Source: an uncultured Lachnospiraceae bacterium (GTDB lineage Bacteria; Bacillota; Clostridia; Lachnospirales; Lachnospiraceae). From it: a stretch of DNA of 64,000 bases. Every line of letters begins with the position of its first letter. Within the stretch, counting starts at the first letter, position 1. This document shows, in pieces, positions 8,982-17,484 of the stretch. The stretch spans positions 24,060 to 88,059 of the forward strand of contig CAJUES010000007.1 of NCBI GenBank assembly GCA_910585765.1, given 5' to 3'. The translations under genes were made by a program, and so were the position numbers. Under the pieces are notes generated by a model, which saw only the letters and a list, made by a program, of their open reading frames with translations, searched no databases and had not been told where the DNA came from.

Positions 8982-9127
8982 ATAGTTTAAGGCGGTGTAT
9001 CTCCGGCGATGCGGATCAGTTGTCTGCCGGGAGCGCAGGACAGGCAGCGGCATATGACGCAGAAGATATAAGGTACAAAGGACATAAGATACAAGATACA
9101 GAAGACATAAGAAGGGATGGAGTATCA

Positions 9128-10867
9128 GTGCTTAAAATATTGAAAAAAATAAATAAATTGATGGATCACAGACAGAAGGGCGCCATGGCGCGCCTCTTCG
9201 TGATGATGGTCGTCTCAGCGGGACTCGAGACTGGTGCGGTGATGATGGTGATGGCTGTGGTGCAGCTGATCCTGGATCCGGTTTCGCTCGAACAGGGGGA
9301 AACATATCAGGCGGTATGCCGTCTGCTCCATATACAGGGTACGGTAGCGTTCTCGGTGCTGGCAATTTTGTTTCTGATCGTGCTGTACATCGCGAAAAAT
9401 GGGTTCCAGTTTTTTCTGCAGCGGAGTCTGTACCGGTTTGTGTACAGCAACCAGTTCAAGACGGCGTCAAGCCTGATGAAAAATTTTGTCAGACGCGAGT
9501 ATGAATATTATCTGAATGCGGAAACATCTGTTATTCAAAGAAGTATCACGGCGGATGTCAGCAATATGTACGCGCTGATCATGTCCGTCCTGCAGATCGC
9601 GTCGGAGGCGATCGTCGCGGTGTTCCTTGTGGCGGCGCTCTTTGTGCAGGATCCGGTCATGACGGTTGTGATCGCGCTGCTGCTGGTCGTGACGCTGGTG
9701 GTCATCAAGAATATCATCAAGCCGATCATGAACCGCACCGGCAAGGAGAACCAGGATTACGGCGCGTCGATGTTTGCGTGGATCTCGCAGACGGTGCAGG
9801 GGATCAAGGAGATCAAGGTTGCGGGGCGCGAGCAGTATTTCATCGGCGAGTACTGCAAGGTCGGCGAGGGCTATGTGAAGGCGATGGAGCGGTTCAGCCT
9901 GTTCAACAACACCCCGAAGCTTCTGATCGAGACTGTGTGTATGGCGGGACTGCTCGGGTATATCCTGGTGCTGATCGTGTCCGGCGCGAACGTGTCCAGC
10001 ATGGTCTCGCTGTTTGCGGCGTTTGGGATCGCGGCGATGCGCCTGCTGCCCGCGGCGAGCCGCATCAACAACCAGCTGACGAGCATGGCGTTCAACGAGC
10101 CGTTTTTCTTCAATGTGAGCGACAATCTGGTCGAGGAGACGGACGAGGAGCACACGGACATCTCCTACGCGGTGGTCGCGAAGGAGAAGCTGCCTGTCAC
10201 GCGGGAGGTCAGGCTGTCGGACATCACGTACCACTATCCGAACTCGGACAAGCTGATCTTTGACCACGCGACAGTCTCCTTTCCGATCGGCAAGTCGATC
10301 GGCATCGTGGGGACGAGCGGCGCCGGCAAGACGACGATCATTGATATTTTGCTGGGGCTGTTAAGACTGCAGGGCGGCAGTGTGCTTGCGGATGACGTGG
10401 ATATACAGGAGCACTACAGGGAGTGGCTTGCCAATGTGGGCTATATTCCGCAGATGATCTTTCTGCTGGACGCAGATATCCGGAAAAATGTCGCCTTTGG
10501 CGTTCCGGAGGATGAGATCGATGACGGGAAGCTCTGGTATGCCCTGCAGGAAGCACAGCTGGATGAATTTGTCAGGGCGCTGCCGGACGGGGTGAACACG
10601 GGAATCGGGGAGCGCGGCATCCGGCTTTCGGGCGGACAGCGGCAGCGGATCGGCATCGCGCGGGCGCTTTACAACGATCCTGAGGTGCTGATCCTCGACG
10701 AGGCGACCTCGGCGCTGGACAATGACACGGAGGCGGCGATCATGGAGTCCATAAACAGGCTGCACGGTAAAAAGACGCTTGTTATTATAGCGCACAGGTT
10801 ACAGACGATCGAAAAATGTGATATGGTATTCAGAGTGGAGTCCGGTAAGATCGAGAGGGACAGATAA
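9128..10867 (+). CDS. ABC transporter, PglK/Wzk-like lipid-oligosaccharide flippase
   Basis: 579 aa: an N-terminal six-helix membrane domain (about 1-320) fused to an ATPase domain (about 350-579). The ATPase shows Walker A GTSGAGKTT (about 394-402), Q-loop GYIPQ, signature LSGGQRQR (about 500), Walker B VLILDEATSALD (about 519-530) and the H-loop IAHRL. The frame is open from 8924, but GTG 9128 follows TGGAG and gives the normal half-transporter length. In glycan loci such homodimeric exporters (PglK) flip undecaprenyl-diphosphate oligosaccharides outward. I see no Wzx flippase anywhere in the window, so this is the only flippase candidate. A lipid or peptide exporter role cannot be excluded from sequence alone. 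Confidence 0.82.
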   Translation: MLKILKKINKLMDHRQKGAMARLFVMMVVSAGLETGAVMMVMAVVQLILDPVSLEQGETYQAVCRLLHIQGTVAFSVLAILFLIVLYIAKNGFQFFLQRSLYRFVYSNQFKTASSLMKNFVRREYEYYLNAETSVIQRSITADVSNMYALIMSVLQIASEAIVAVFLVAALFVQDPVMTVVIALLLVVTLVVIKNIIKPIMNRTGKENQDYGASMFAWISQTVQGIKEIKVAGREQYFIGEYCKVGEGYVKAMERFSLFNNTPKLLIETVCMAGLLGYILVLIVSGANVSSMVSLFAAFGIAAMRLLPAASRINNQLTSMAFNEPFFFNVSDNLVEETDEEHTDISYAVVAKEKLPVTREVRLSDITYHYPNSDKLIFDHATVSFPIGKSIGIVGTSGAGKTTIIDILLGLLRLQGGSVLADDVDIQEHYREWLANVGYIPQMIFLLDADIRKNVAFGVPEDEIDDGKLWYALQEAQLDEFVRALPDGVNTGIGERGIRLSGGQRQRIGIARALYNDPEVLILDEATSALDNDTEAAIMESINRLHGKKTLVIIAHRLQTIEKCDMVFRVESGKIERDR

Positions 10868-10907
10868 ACAACAAATGCAAAAAGCGGCGGAGGGGAAGTG
10901 GCGGGTT

Positions 10908-11948
10908 ATGAAGCTTAGTATAATCGTACCTGTATATAATATGGCGTCGGACAATAAATTGCGGTATTGTCTCGATTCCCTGATCAATCAGACGATTGCG
11001 GACTACGAGGTCATAGCAGTCGACGATGCCTCGACGGACGAGTCGTTTGAGATCCTCAGGGAGTATGAAGCCAGATATCCGTGGAAGTTCAAGGCGGTGC
11101 AGTCCTATGAGAATGTCAAACAGGGCGGTGCGCGCAACAAGGGACTGGACATCGCGCGCGGCACCTGGGTCGGCTTTGTCGATTCAGACGACTGGGCGGC
11201 GCCGGACATGTATGAAAAAATGATCAGGAAAGCAGAAAAGACCGGTGCGGACGTTGTCGGGTGTGACTACTGCATGGTCGATACGCACACCATGAATGTC
11301 GGAAAACTGATGCCGAACAACACGGCTGACCAGACCGGGGTGCTCGATCACGAGCGGTACAAAAAGCTGGTCATGAACCCTGGCAGCATGGTGATCAAGG
11401 TGTACCTGCGGGAGGTGATCGACGCCTATCATCTGCGGTTTCCCGAGCGGACCTTCTATGAGGACAATTGCGCCTCGCCGATCTGGATGCTGCATTTTAC
11501 CCACTTTGAGAAGGTCGAGGAGCCGCTGTATTACTATTATCAGCATGACACATCCACGGTACACGCGATCAGCGCCGAAAAGTGCGAGGCGAGGCTTGCG
11601 ATGGGCAAACGCCTGATCGAGGAGGCGCGCAGATACGGCATATACAAGCCGTACAGGCAGGAGTTTGAGTTTGCGTTCTCCAAGCTCTATTACATGAACA
11701 CGCTCTTCACCTACATGCTCGGCGTGAAGAAGCCGAAACTAAAGTTCCTCAGACAGATCGCGGATGGGATCAAAAAGGAGTTCCCCGATTTTCAGGACAA
11801 CATCTATTATCAGAATGAGTTTGACGCGGAGCAGAAGAAACTCGCGGCGATGCATATGGAGTCCCCGCTCAGATTCAAGCTTTATTTTCAGCTGCTCTGT
11901 TTTTACCGAAACAGGATTCGCCGCAATACCAGGGATGCAGAGGGATAG
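10908..11948 (+). CDS. Glycosyltransferase family 2 (CpsI/EpsJ-like)
   Basis: 346 aa from ATG 10908. The N-terminal GT-A domain is clear: KLSIIVPVYNMA, then AVDDASTDES (residues about 38-47), KQGGARNKGLDIARG, and the metal-binding GFVDSDDW (about 86-93, DxD). The C-terminal third is helical and basic, as in capsular GT2 enzymes of this size. It lies 40 nt after the flippase gene and 3 nt before the MBOAT gene, so it belongs to the same operon. Donor and acceptor are unknown. Confidence 0.85.
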   Translation: MKLSIIVPVYNMASDNKLRYCLDSLINQTIADYEVIAVDDASTDESFEILREYEARYPWKFKAVQSYENVKQGGARNKGLDIARGTWVGFVDSDDWAAPDMYEKMIRKAEKTGADVVGCDYCMVDTHTMNVGKLMPNNTADQTGVLDHERYKKLVMNPGSMVIKVYLREVIDAYHLRFPERTFYEDNCASPIWMLHFTHFEKVEEPLYYYYQHDTSTVHAISAEKCEARLAMGKRLIEEARRYGIYKPYRQEFEFAFSKLYYMNTLFTYMLGVKKPKLKFLRQIADGIKKEFPDFQDNIYYQNEFDAEQKKLAAMHMESPLRFKLYFQLLCFYRNRIRRNTRDAEG

Positions 11949-11951
11949 GAT

Positions 11952-13460
11952 ATGCAGTTTACTTCTTTTGATTTTTTAGTCTTTTTTCCGGCGGTGGTGC
12001 TGCTGTTTTATGGGATGCCCCGGCGTCTGCGCCAACTGTGGCTCCTGCTGGCAAGCTATTATTTTTATATGGGCTGGAATGCAAAGTACGCGCTGCTGAT
12101 CCTGACATCGACAGTCATTACATATCTGTGTGCGCTTCTGATGGAGCATGCAGGCATGCGGGAGGGCGGCAGGCGGAAGTGCAGGATGATCCTTGCGGCG
12201 GGGATCGTGAGCAATCTGGCGATCCTTGTGTTCTTCAAATATTTCTATTTTCTGCACGACACGTTCGCCGCGCTCGTCTCCGTGTTTGGCGTGGAGATCC
12301 GGGCGTCGAGGCTTGATATCCTCCTGCCCGTGGGGATCTCGTTCTACACGTTCCAGGCGCTGGGCTACACGATCGACGTGTACCGCGGGACGGTGAAGGC
12401 GGAGAAGAATTTCGTGCGGTATGCGCTGTTCGTGTCGTTCTTCCCGCAGCTGGTGGCGGGACCGATCGAGCGCAGCGGGAACCTGCTGGGGCAGCTGGAG
12501 AGGATCTCCGACAGGAAACTCTTCGAGGGACCGTGGAGCTTTGAGAAGGCGACGAGGGGACTGCTTTTGATGCTGTGGGGATTTTTCATGAAGATGGTCA
12601 TCGCGGACAGGGCGGCGGTGCTGGTCAACCAGGTGTTTGGGATCTATTATATGTTCAGCGGCGTGGCGCTCTCGCTGGCGGCGTTACTGTTTGCCGTGCA
12701 GCTGTACTGTGATTTTGCGAGCTACTCGCTGATCGCGATGGGGGCGGCAAAGGTCCTGGGGATCGACCTGATGACAAACTTCGAGGCGCCGTTCTTTGCG
12801 AGGAACATCAGCGAGCTGTGGAGGCGCTGGCATGTGTCGCTGAGTTCCTGGTTCCGGGATTATCTCTATATACCGCTCGGCGGGAACCGCTGCTCGAGAG
12901 CCAGGAAATATTTTAACACGATGGTGACGTTTTTCGTGAGCGGATTCTGGCACGGCGCGAGCTGGCATTTTGTGGTGTGGGGCGTGATACAGGGCGTGTA
13001 TATCGTGATCGGCGATCTGCTGAGACCGCTCAAGGCGGGGGTCGTCAATCTCTTCCATGTGCGCGCAAAGACGTTTGGGTATCAGTTCTTTCAGGGGCTG
13101 GGCACATTTTTGCTGTTCGCGCTTTCGCTGGTGTTTTTCAGGGCGGACACAGTGCCGGATGCCGTCTACTATATCCGGCGGATGTTCACGACGTTTGACG
13201 TGTGGTCGCTGTTTGACGAGTCCGTTTATCATCTGGGGCTGGACAGGAAGGAGATGGGTATTTTGTGGCTCGGCATCCTGCTGCTGATCGTCGTGGATGC
13301 TTATTATGTGCGGAAGAAGGCACTGTTTGACACGATGGTGAAAAGCCAGTGCCTTGCCGTGCAGTATGTGATCGTGGCGGTGCTGCTCGTGATGGTGATC
13401 GTGTTCGGTGTGTACGGGGAGGGCTACGACGCGTCACAGTTCATCTATTTCCAGTTTTGA
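11952..13460 (+). CDS. MBOAT-family O-acyltransferase (AlgI/DltB-like)
   Basis: 502 aa, polytopic with about 11-12 membrane helices. Family landmarks are FFPQLVAGPIERS (about 160-172), NISELWRRWHVSLSSWFRDYLYIPLGG (about 280-306) and SGFWHGASW, where H334 is the expected catalytic histidine. MBOAT proteins pass an acyl group from a cytoplasmic donor across the membrane. Paired with an extracytoplasmic SGNH partner, they O-acetylate polysaccharides (AlgI/AlgX type). The next gene encodes such a partner. The start ATG 11952 follows GGGATAGGAT, 3 nt after the previous stop. Acetylation of the locus glycan is inferred. Confidence 0.88.
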   Translation: MQFTSFDFLVFFPAVVLLFYGMPRRLRQLWLLLASYYFYMGWNAKYALLILTSTVITYLCALLMEHAGMREGGRRKCRMILAAGIVSNLAILVFFKYFYFLHDTFAALVSVFGVEIRASRLDILLPVGISFYTFQALGYTIDVYRGTVKAEKNFVRYALFVSFFPQLVAGPIERSGNLLGQLERISDRKLFEGPWSFEKATRGLLLMLWGFFMKMVIADRAAVLVNQVFGIYYMFSGVALSLAALLFAVQLYCDFASYSLIAMGAAKVLGIDLMTNFEAPFFARNISELWRRWHVSLSSWFRDYLYIPLGGNRCSRARKYFNTMVTFFVSGFWHGASWHFVVWGVIQGVYIVIGDLLRPLKAGVVNLFHVRAKTFGYQFFQGLGTFLLFALSLVFFRADTVPDAVYYIRRMFTTFDVWSLFDESVYHLGLDRKEMGILWLGILLLIVVDAYYVRKKALFDTMVKSQCLAVQYVIVAVLLVMVIVFGVYGEGYDASQFIYFQF

Positions 13461-13512
13461 AAACGGAAAAATTTTCATGAAAACTTTTCATCAATAAGAA
13501 CAGGAGATTGGA

Positions 13513-14748
13513 ATGGCGATAAGGACAATCATTTCCAGAATGGTATCGATAGCAGCCTTTGCCCTGATGATCGGTCTGGTGCTTGCTGTCACGGGTCAGA
13601 TCATCCGCGCAAAGTTTATGGGGGATTCCACCACGATCGTGGACGGTTTTTATGCGGAGAAGAAAAATGATATCGATCTTATCGTGATCGGCAGCAGCAA
13701 CAGCTTCTGCACGGTCGACCCGCTCGTGCTGTACGAGGAGTACGGCATCGCGGCATATGATTTCGGCAGTTCATCGCAGCCGATGAACCTCTCGGTGCTG
13801 TACCTCAAGGAGGCGCTAAAGACTCAGAAGCCCAAGGTGGTGGCGCTCGAGGTCAACATGATGACGAGCGACAGCGAGAGCAGCCGCAGCGAGGCGGGAC
13901 TGCGCTGGGGATTTACGAACATACCGCTCTCGGTGGACAAGTTAAAGTGCATCTACCAGTCGGTGGGTGAGGTCAATGCGGAGTACTTCACGTATGTATT
14001 TCCGATCTTTAGGTATCACAGCCGCTGGAAGGAGCTTTCCAAGACGGACTACACATATTTTTACCAGGACAAGACAAACTATACAAAGGGGTATCTGGAG
14101 ACGCAGGCGGTATCGGAGGAGCGGATCAACCTGACGGAGTACGATTTTGAGGGCACGGCGCAGATCGGGGAGGAGAATGCATTCTGCCTCGGAGAGATCG
14201 TGCAGTTGTGCAGGCAGAACGATGCGGAGCTGCTGCTGTTTAAGTCGCCGCGGGAGAACTGGCACCGGTACGAGACGGAGGCTGTGCGGGCGCTCGCTGA
14301 CGCGCAGGGGCTAAAGTTCGTGGATTTCAACGAGCTGTACAGCGACGGCAGGATCGCGCTCGACATGGCGGCGGATTTCAGGGACACGCAGCATCTCAAC
14401 GACGCCGGCGCGCGGAAGGTCACAAGCTATCTGGGCAGCTACATCAGGGAAAACTATGAGCTGCCGGACAGGAGAGGGGAGGCAGAGCCCAACGCGTGGG
14501 ACGAGGCGTGCGCGTACAGGCAGCGCAAGGGCTGGCAGGAGTACATGGCGGCGCGCACGGCGCGGGAGTGCATCGAGATGCTTCAGGATGACGAGGATTA
14601 CGTGCTGATCGTGACGGACACGCAAAATGACGGCGGCGTGCGGCAGTGGGTGTACCAAGACTGCCGGGTGGCGCTTGACTTAACATGGCAGGAGGACGCA
14701 TCCGGCACATGCGGATCGGGGAGAGCGAGCTGGTGCTCGCAAAGATGA
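13513..14748 (+). CDS. DltD/AlgX-like SGNH-type acyltransferase partner, C-terminus frameshifted
   Basis: 411 aa as read. An N-terminal membrane anchor (about 8-32) is followed by an extracytoplasmic SGNH domain: DLIVIGSSNSF (GSSNS at 60-64, nucleophile serine block) and the catalytic D294-x-x-H297 in DTQHLNDAG. It probably completes acetyl transfer started by the preceding MBOAT protein. After about residue 392 the reading becomes Ser/Gly/Cys-rich and ends. The -1 frame (14685-14870) instead encodes a natural-looking ending with NIIVYD, as expected for this family. The gene therefore appears frameshifted by one missing base near 14685-14700, unless the shift is programmed or a sequencing error. 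The catalytic residues lie before the shift, so partial function is possible. Confidence 0.75.
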   Translation: MAIRTIISRMVSIAAFALMIGLVLAVTGQIIRAKFMGDSTTIVDGFYAEKKNDIDLIVIGSSNSFCTVDPLVLYEEYGIAAYDFGSSSQPMNLSVLYLKEALKTQKPKVVALEVNMMTSDSESSRSEAGLRWGFTNIPLSVDKLKCIYQSVGEVNAEYFTYVFPIFRYHSRWKELSKTDYTYFYQDKTNYTKGYLETQAVSEERINLTEYDFEGTAQIGEENAFCLGEIVQLCRQNDAELLLFKSPRENWHRYETEAVRALADAQGLKFVDFNELYSDGRIALDMAADFRDTQHLNDAGARKVTSYLGSYIRENYELPDRRGEAEPNAWDEACAYRQRKGWQEYMAARTARECIEMLQDDEDYVLIVTDTQNDGGVRQWVYQDCRVALDLTWQEDASGTCGSGRASWCSQR

Positions 14749-14870
14749 GCACGCTCCACCAGGTGCTGGTCGACGGGGTGGAGCAGTACCAGGCGGGGAT
14801 GCGGTGGAACATCATCGTGTATGACAGGATCCTCGGCAGTGTCACGGCAAGCCTGACGTTTGCGGAGTAG
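14679..14870 (+). pseudogene. Displaced C-terminal piece of the SGNH gene
   Basis: This frame begins just after an in-frame TGA (14676-14678) and reads GGRIRHMRIGESELV, then YQAGMRWNIIVYD and LGSVTASLTFAE before TAG 14868-14870. It has no ribosome site of its own. Its content matches what should follow residue 392 of the upstream gene, so it is taken as that gene's shifted end and not as a separate gene. Confidence 0.6.
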
Positions 14871-14872
14871 GC

Positions 14873-14911
14873 GTCACTGTTCCCTCTTTTGGCTGGGGCG
14901 TGAGCAGTAAC
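14873..14911. repeat. Degenerate inverted repeat GTCACTGTTC / GAGCAGTAAC
   Basis: The arms resemble those at 8877-8935, with two mismatches between them. It sits between the SGNH remnant and the 140-bp element at 14929. Confidence 0.45.
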
Positions 14912-14928
14912 GAGCAGGCAGCGGCGGG

Positions 14929-15068
14929 GTTACAGTTCAGCCCAGGACTTCGCACTGTGCTGCGAAGTCCGTGAGAAAGCATAGTGGCCTAGATGCATCA
15001 AGCCAACCGCGAAGCGGTTTTTGCATGGCTTGATGCCTGTAACAGGAAGCCGAAGGCTGAACTGTTAC
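14929..15068. repeat. 140-bp structured repeat, copy 1
   Basis: The ends are near-complementary (GTTACAGTTCAGCC and GGCTGAACTGTTAC). Inside is a perfect 10-bp hairpin with a 6-nt loop (14945-14970), and a second stem of 11 perfect pairs (14995-15036) that encloses a small ACCGC-GAA-GCGGT hairpin. The second copy at 25215-25354 has the same length with about eight substitutions and lies in the same orientation. No transposase is present. It may be a non-autonomous mobile element or a dispersed structured repeat. Confidence 0.85.
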
Positions 15069-15097
15069 GCGGCGGGAAAGAACCGCACCATATTGTT

Positions 15098-15126
15098 TTG
15101 ACGGGCGGGGTAAAATATGGTAGAAT
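15098..15126 (+). promoter_or_regulatory. Predicted promoter of the pse operon
   Basis: TTGACG, 17-nt spacer, TAGAAT. Each hexamer differs from consensus by one base. It lies directly after the 140-bp repeat, 56 nt before the pseB start. The leader carries a perfect tandem 10-mer, TAAGATAGTA, at 15148-15157 and 15158-15167. Confidence 0.65.
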
Positions 15127-15181
15127 TGGAAGGAATCAGAAATTCTGTAAGATAGTATAAGATAGTAATTGGAGGATCAAG

Positions 15182-16177
15182 ATGATATTAGATGACAAGA
15201 CGATACTGATCACAGGCGGTACAGGCTCTTTTGGAAGGTGCTTTTCCCGATATGTGCTGGATCACTACAACCCGAAGAAGATCATCATCTACTCGCGGGA
15301 TGAGTTCAAGCAGTGGGTGATGGCGAACGACTTTGCCGAGTACAAGGACAAGCTCCGCTTCTTCATCGGCGATGTGCGCGACTACGAGCGCATGAAGCGC
15401 GCGTTCGAGGGTGTTGACTTTGTGATCCACGCGGCGGCATTGAAGCAGGTGCCGGCGTGCGAGTACAATCCGAACGAGGCGATCAAGACAAATGTGAACG
15501 GCGCTCAGAACGTCATCGACGCGGCGCTGAACACGGGGGTTCAGAAGGTTGTGGCGCTGTCCACGGACAAGGCAGTCAACCCGGTGAATCTGTACGGTGG
15601 TACGAAGCTTGTATCGGACAAATTGTTCATCGCGGCAAATGCCTACTGCGGCACAAAGGATCTGAACTTCTCCATCGTGCGGTACGGAAATGTGGCGGGC
15701 AGCCGCGGCTCGATCATCCCGCTGTTCCAAAAGCTGATCTACGAGGGCGCCAAGGAACTTCCGATCACGGATTACCGCATGACACGTTTCTGGATCAGCC
15801 TGACCCAGGGCGTCGAGCTTGTGGTCAAGGCGCTCGAGGAGGCAAAGGGCGGCGAGACCTTCATCAGCAGGATACCGTCGTTTAAGATCACGGATCTCGC
15901 GGAGGCGATGGCGCCGGGCATGCGGACCGTCGAGGTGGGGATCCGTCCCGGCGAGAAGCTGCACGAGGTGATGATCACGGCGGAGGATTCCGCGACGACC
16001 TACGAGTACGAGAAGAATTTCATCATCTATCCGCAGATGTTCTGGCAGGAGTCCAAGCGCCCGAATCCGAGCGGCAGGAAGGTGGAGGACGGATTCTATT
16101 ACTCGTCCGGGAACAACACGGAGTGGCTCACGGTGGAGCAGATCAAGGAACTCTTAAAGACGGATCTGCACGAGTAG
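15182..16177 (+). CDS. pseB: UDP-GlcNAc 4,6-dehydratase (inverting), pseudaminic acid step 1
   Basis: 331 aa, an extended SDR enzyme. The NAD(P)-binding glycine motif is at the start (TGGTGSFGRCF, residues 11-21). STDKAVNPVNLYGGTK contains the TDK and Y-x3-K active-site residues (about 127-142). Further family signatures are VRYGNVAGSRGSIIP and IRPGEKLHE. It converts UDP-GlcNAc to the 4-keto-6-deoxy-L-arabino sugar. The short FlaA1/PseB length separates it from the long membrane-anchored PglF-type enzyme encoded at 39005. It is the first gene of the Pse operon, 25 nt before pseC, with a promoter just upstream. Confidence 0.95.
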   Translation: MILDDKTILITGGTGSFGRCFSRYVLDHYNPKKIIIYSRDEFKQWVMANDFAEYKDKLRFFIGDVRDYERMKRAFEGVDFVIHAAALKQVPACEYNPNEAIKTNVNGAQNVIDAALNTGVQKVVALSTDKAVNPVNLYGGTKLVSDKLFIAANAYCGTKDLNFSIVRYGNVAGSRGSIIPLFQKLIYEGAKELPITDYRMTRFWISLTQGVELVVKALEEAKGGETFISRIPSFKITDLAEAMAPGMRTVEVGIRPGEKLHEVMITAEDSATTYEYEKNFIIYPQMFWQESKRPNPSGRKVEDGFYYSSGNNTEWLTVEQIKELLKTDLHE

Positions 16178-16202
16178 GCGGCAGAAAATGTGAGGAAAGG
16201 AA

Positions 16203-17429
16203 ATGGGCGTCAGGATGGAAAAACCAGCGATAGCCGGAGGGACTCCGGTCAGGGCTACGAAATTGTATTATGGCCACCAGTTCGTGGACAAGGCGGATGT
16301 GAAGGCTGTGGAGGAGGTGCTCACCAGCGATTATCTCACCTGCGGGCCGAAGGTTGTGGAGCTCGAAAAAAAGCTCTGTGAGATCACGGGAGCAAAATAT
16401 GCGGTCGCTGTCTGCAACGGCACTGCAGCGCTCCACATCGCGGCGATGGCGGCAGGCGTGGGCGCGGGGGACGAGCTGATCACATCGCCGATCACGTTCG
16501 CGGCATCGGCAAACTGTGCGCTCTACTGCGGCGCCAGGCCGGTCTTTGCGGATATCGATCCCGATACCTACAATATCGATCCGGCGCGCGTGCGGGAAAA
16601 GATAACGGACCGCACCAGGGCGGTGGTCGCCGTGGATTTCACAGGGCAGGCTGCACAGCTCGACGAGCTGCTTTCCATGTGCCGGGAGAGGGGCATCGTG
16701 CTGATCGAGGACGCCGCGCACTCCATCGGCACGCGGTACAAGGGAAAGCCTGTCGGCAGTATCGCGGACATCACGACGTTCAGTTTTCATCCCGTCAAGA
16801 CCGTGACGGGCGGTGAGGGAGGGGCAGTGCTCACAGACAGGGCGGACATATACGAGAAACTCCTGCTCTACCGCTCCCACGGCATCACGAAGGACGAGGG
16901 GGATTATGAGAACGAGAGTCACGGTCCGTGGTATCACGAGCAGATCGGTTTAGGTTACAATTACAGGATCACGGATATCCAGTGCGCACTGATCCTGAGC
17001 CAGATCGACAAGCTCGGGCAGTTCGCGCGGAGGCGCCGGGAGATCGTCCAGCGGTACGACAGTGCATTTTCACAGATGCCGGAGCTCTCTGTACAGCGGG
17101 AGATACCGGAGTCTGACACGACGCGGCATCTCTACATACTGCGGATCAGACCGGAGGCGCTCACGATCGACCGCAGGGGCTTTTTCGAGGCGATGGCGGC
17201 GGAGAATATCTGCTGCAATGTGCACTACATCCCGGTGTACTGGCATCCGTATTATGAAAAAAAGCTCGGCTATCAGAAGGGCATCTGCCCCAACGCGGAG
17301 AAACTCTATATGGAGATGATGAGCCTGCCGATCTACTACTCGCTGACGGATCAGGACGTGGATGACGTGATCGCGGCAGTCAGAAAGATCGTGGCATATT
17401 ACAGGGTTGGAGAGGGGGAGTCTGGTTGA
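16203..17429 (+). CDS. pseC: UDP-4-amino-4,6-dideoxy-N-acetyl-L-altrosamine transaminase
   Basis: 408 aa DegT/DnrJ/EryC1-type PLP enzyme. Landmarks are NGTAALHIAAMAAGVGAGDEL (phosphate-binding region), IEDAAHSIG, and the PLP lysine in SFHPVKTVTGGEGG (about residues 197-210), which is the PseC form of the motif. It aminates the 4-keto product of PseB using glutamate. Start choice is between ATG 16203 (behind AGGAAAGG) and ATG 16215; the difference is four residues. The stop TGA 17427-17429 lies within a hairpin before pseF. Confidence 0.93.
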   Translation: MGVRMEKPAIAGGTPVRATKLYYGHQFVDKADVKAVEEVLTSDYLTCGPKVVELEKKLCEITGAKYAVAVCNGTAALHIAAMAAGVGAGDELITSPITFAASANCALYCGARPVFADIDPDTYNIDPARVREKITDRTRAVVAVDFTGQAAQLDELLSMCRERGIVLIEDAAHSIGTRYKGKPVGSIADITTFSFHPVKTVTGGEGGAVLTDRADIYEKLLLYRSHGITKDEGDYENESHGPWYHEQIGLGYNYRITDIQCALILSQIDKLGQFARRRREIVQRYDSAFSQMPELSVQREIPESDTTRHLYILRIRPEALTIDRRGFFEAMAAENICCNVHYIPVYWHPYYEKKLGYQKGICPNAEKLYMEMMSLPIYYSLTDQDVDDVIAAVRKIVAYYRVGEGESG

Positions 17430-17443
17430 AAAACCAGACTTTT
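17419..17443 (+). terminator. Hairpin with U-tract inside the pse operon (attenuator-like)
   Basis: A perfect 9-bp stem, AGTCTGGTT / AACCAGACT, with a GAAA tetraloop is followed by TTT after the final T of the stem. It spans the pseC stop codon and precedes pseF. The stem is AT-moderate and the U-tract short, so it is probably a partial terminator or an RNA-stability element and not a full stop. Confidence 0.5.
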
Positions 17444-17484
17444 CGCGGTGAACGGGGATCAACAGAGACAAGGAGGGTGCGATC

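Larger units (their letters stand above)
8606..9127. other. Divergent 522-bp intergenic region
   Basis: The region lies between the minus-strand GT-C gene and the plus-strand ABC gene. It holds a minus-strand promoter (8768-8796), an inverted repeat with 10-bp perfect arms (8877-8935), a plus-strand promoter (8953-8981), and a leader with short direct repeats (GACATAAGA at 9081 and 9104; AGATACA twice in tandem at 9087-9100). No convincing coding sequence is seen. Open frames crossing it have no ribosome site and no family-like residues. Confidence 0.6.

Noticed and set aside
8924..9127. N-terminal extension of the ABC transporter from a GTG at 8924
   Set aside because: The extension contains the predicted promoter, has no family-like residues, and GTG 9128 has its own ribosome site.
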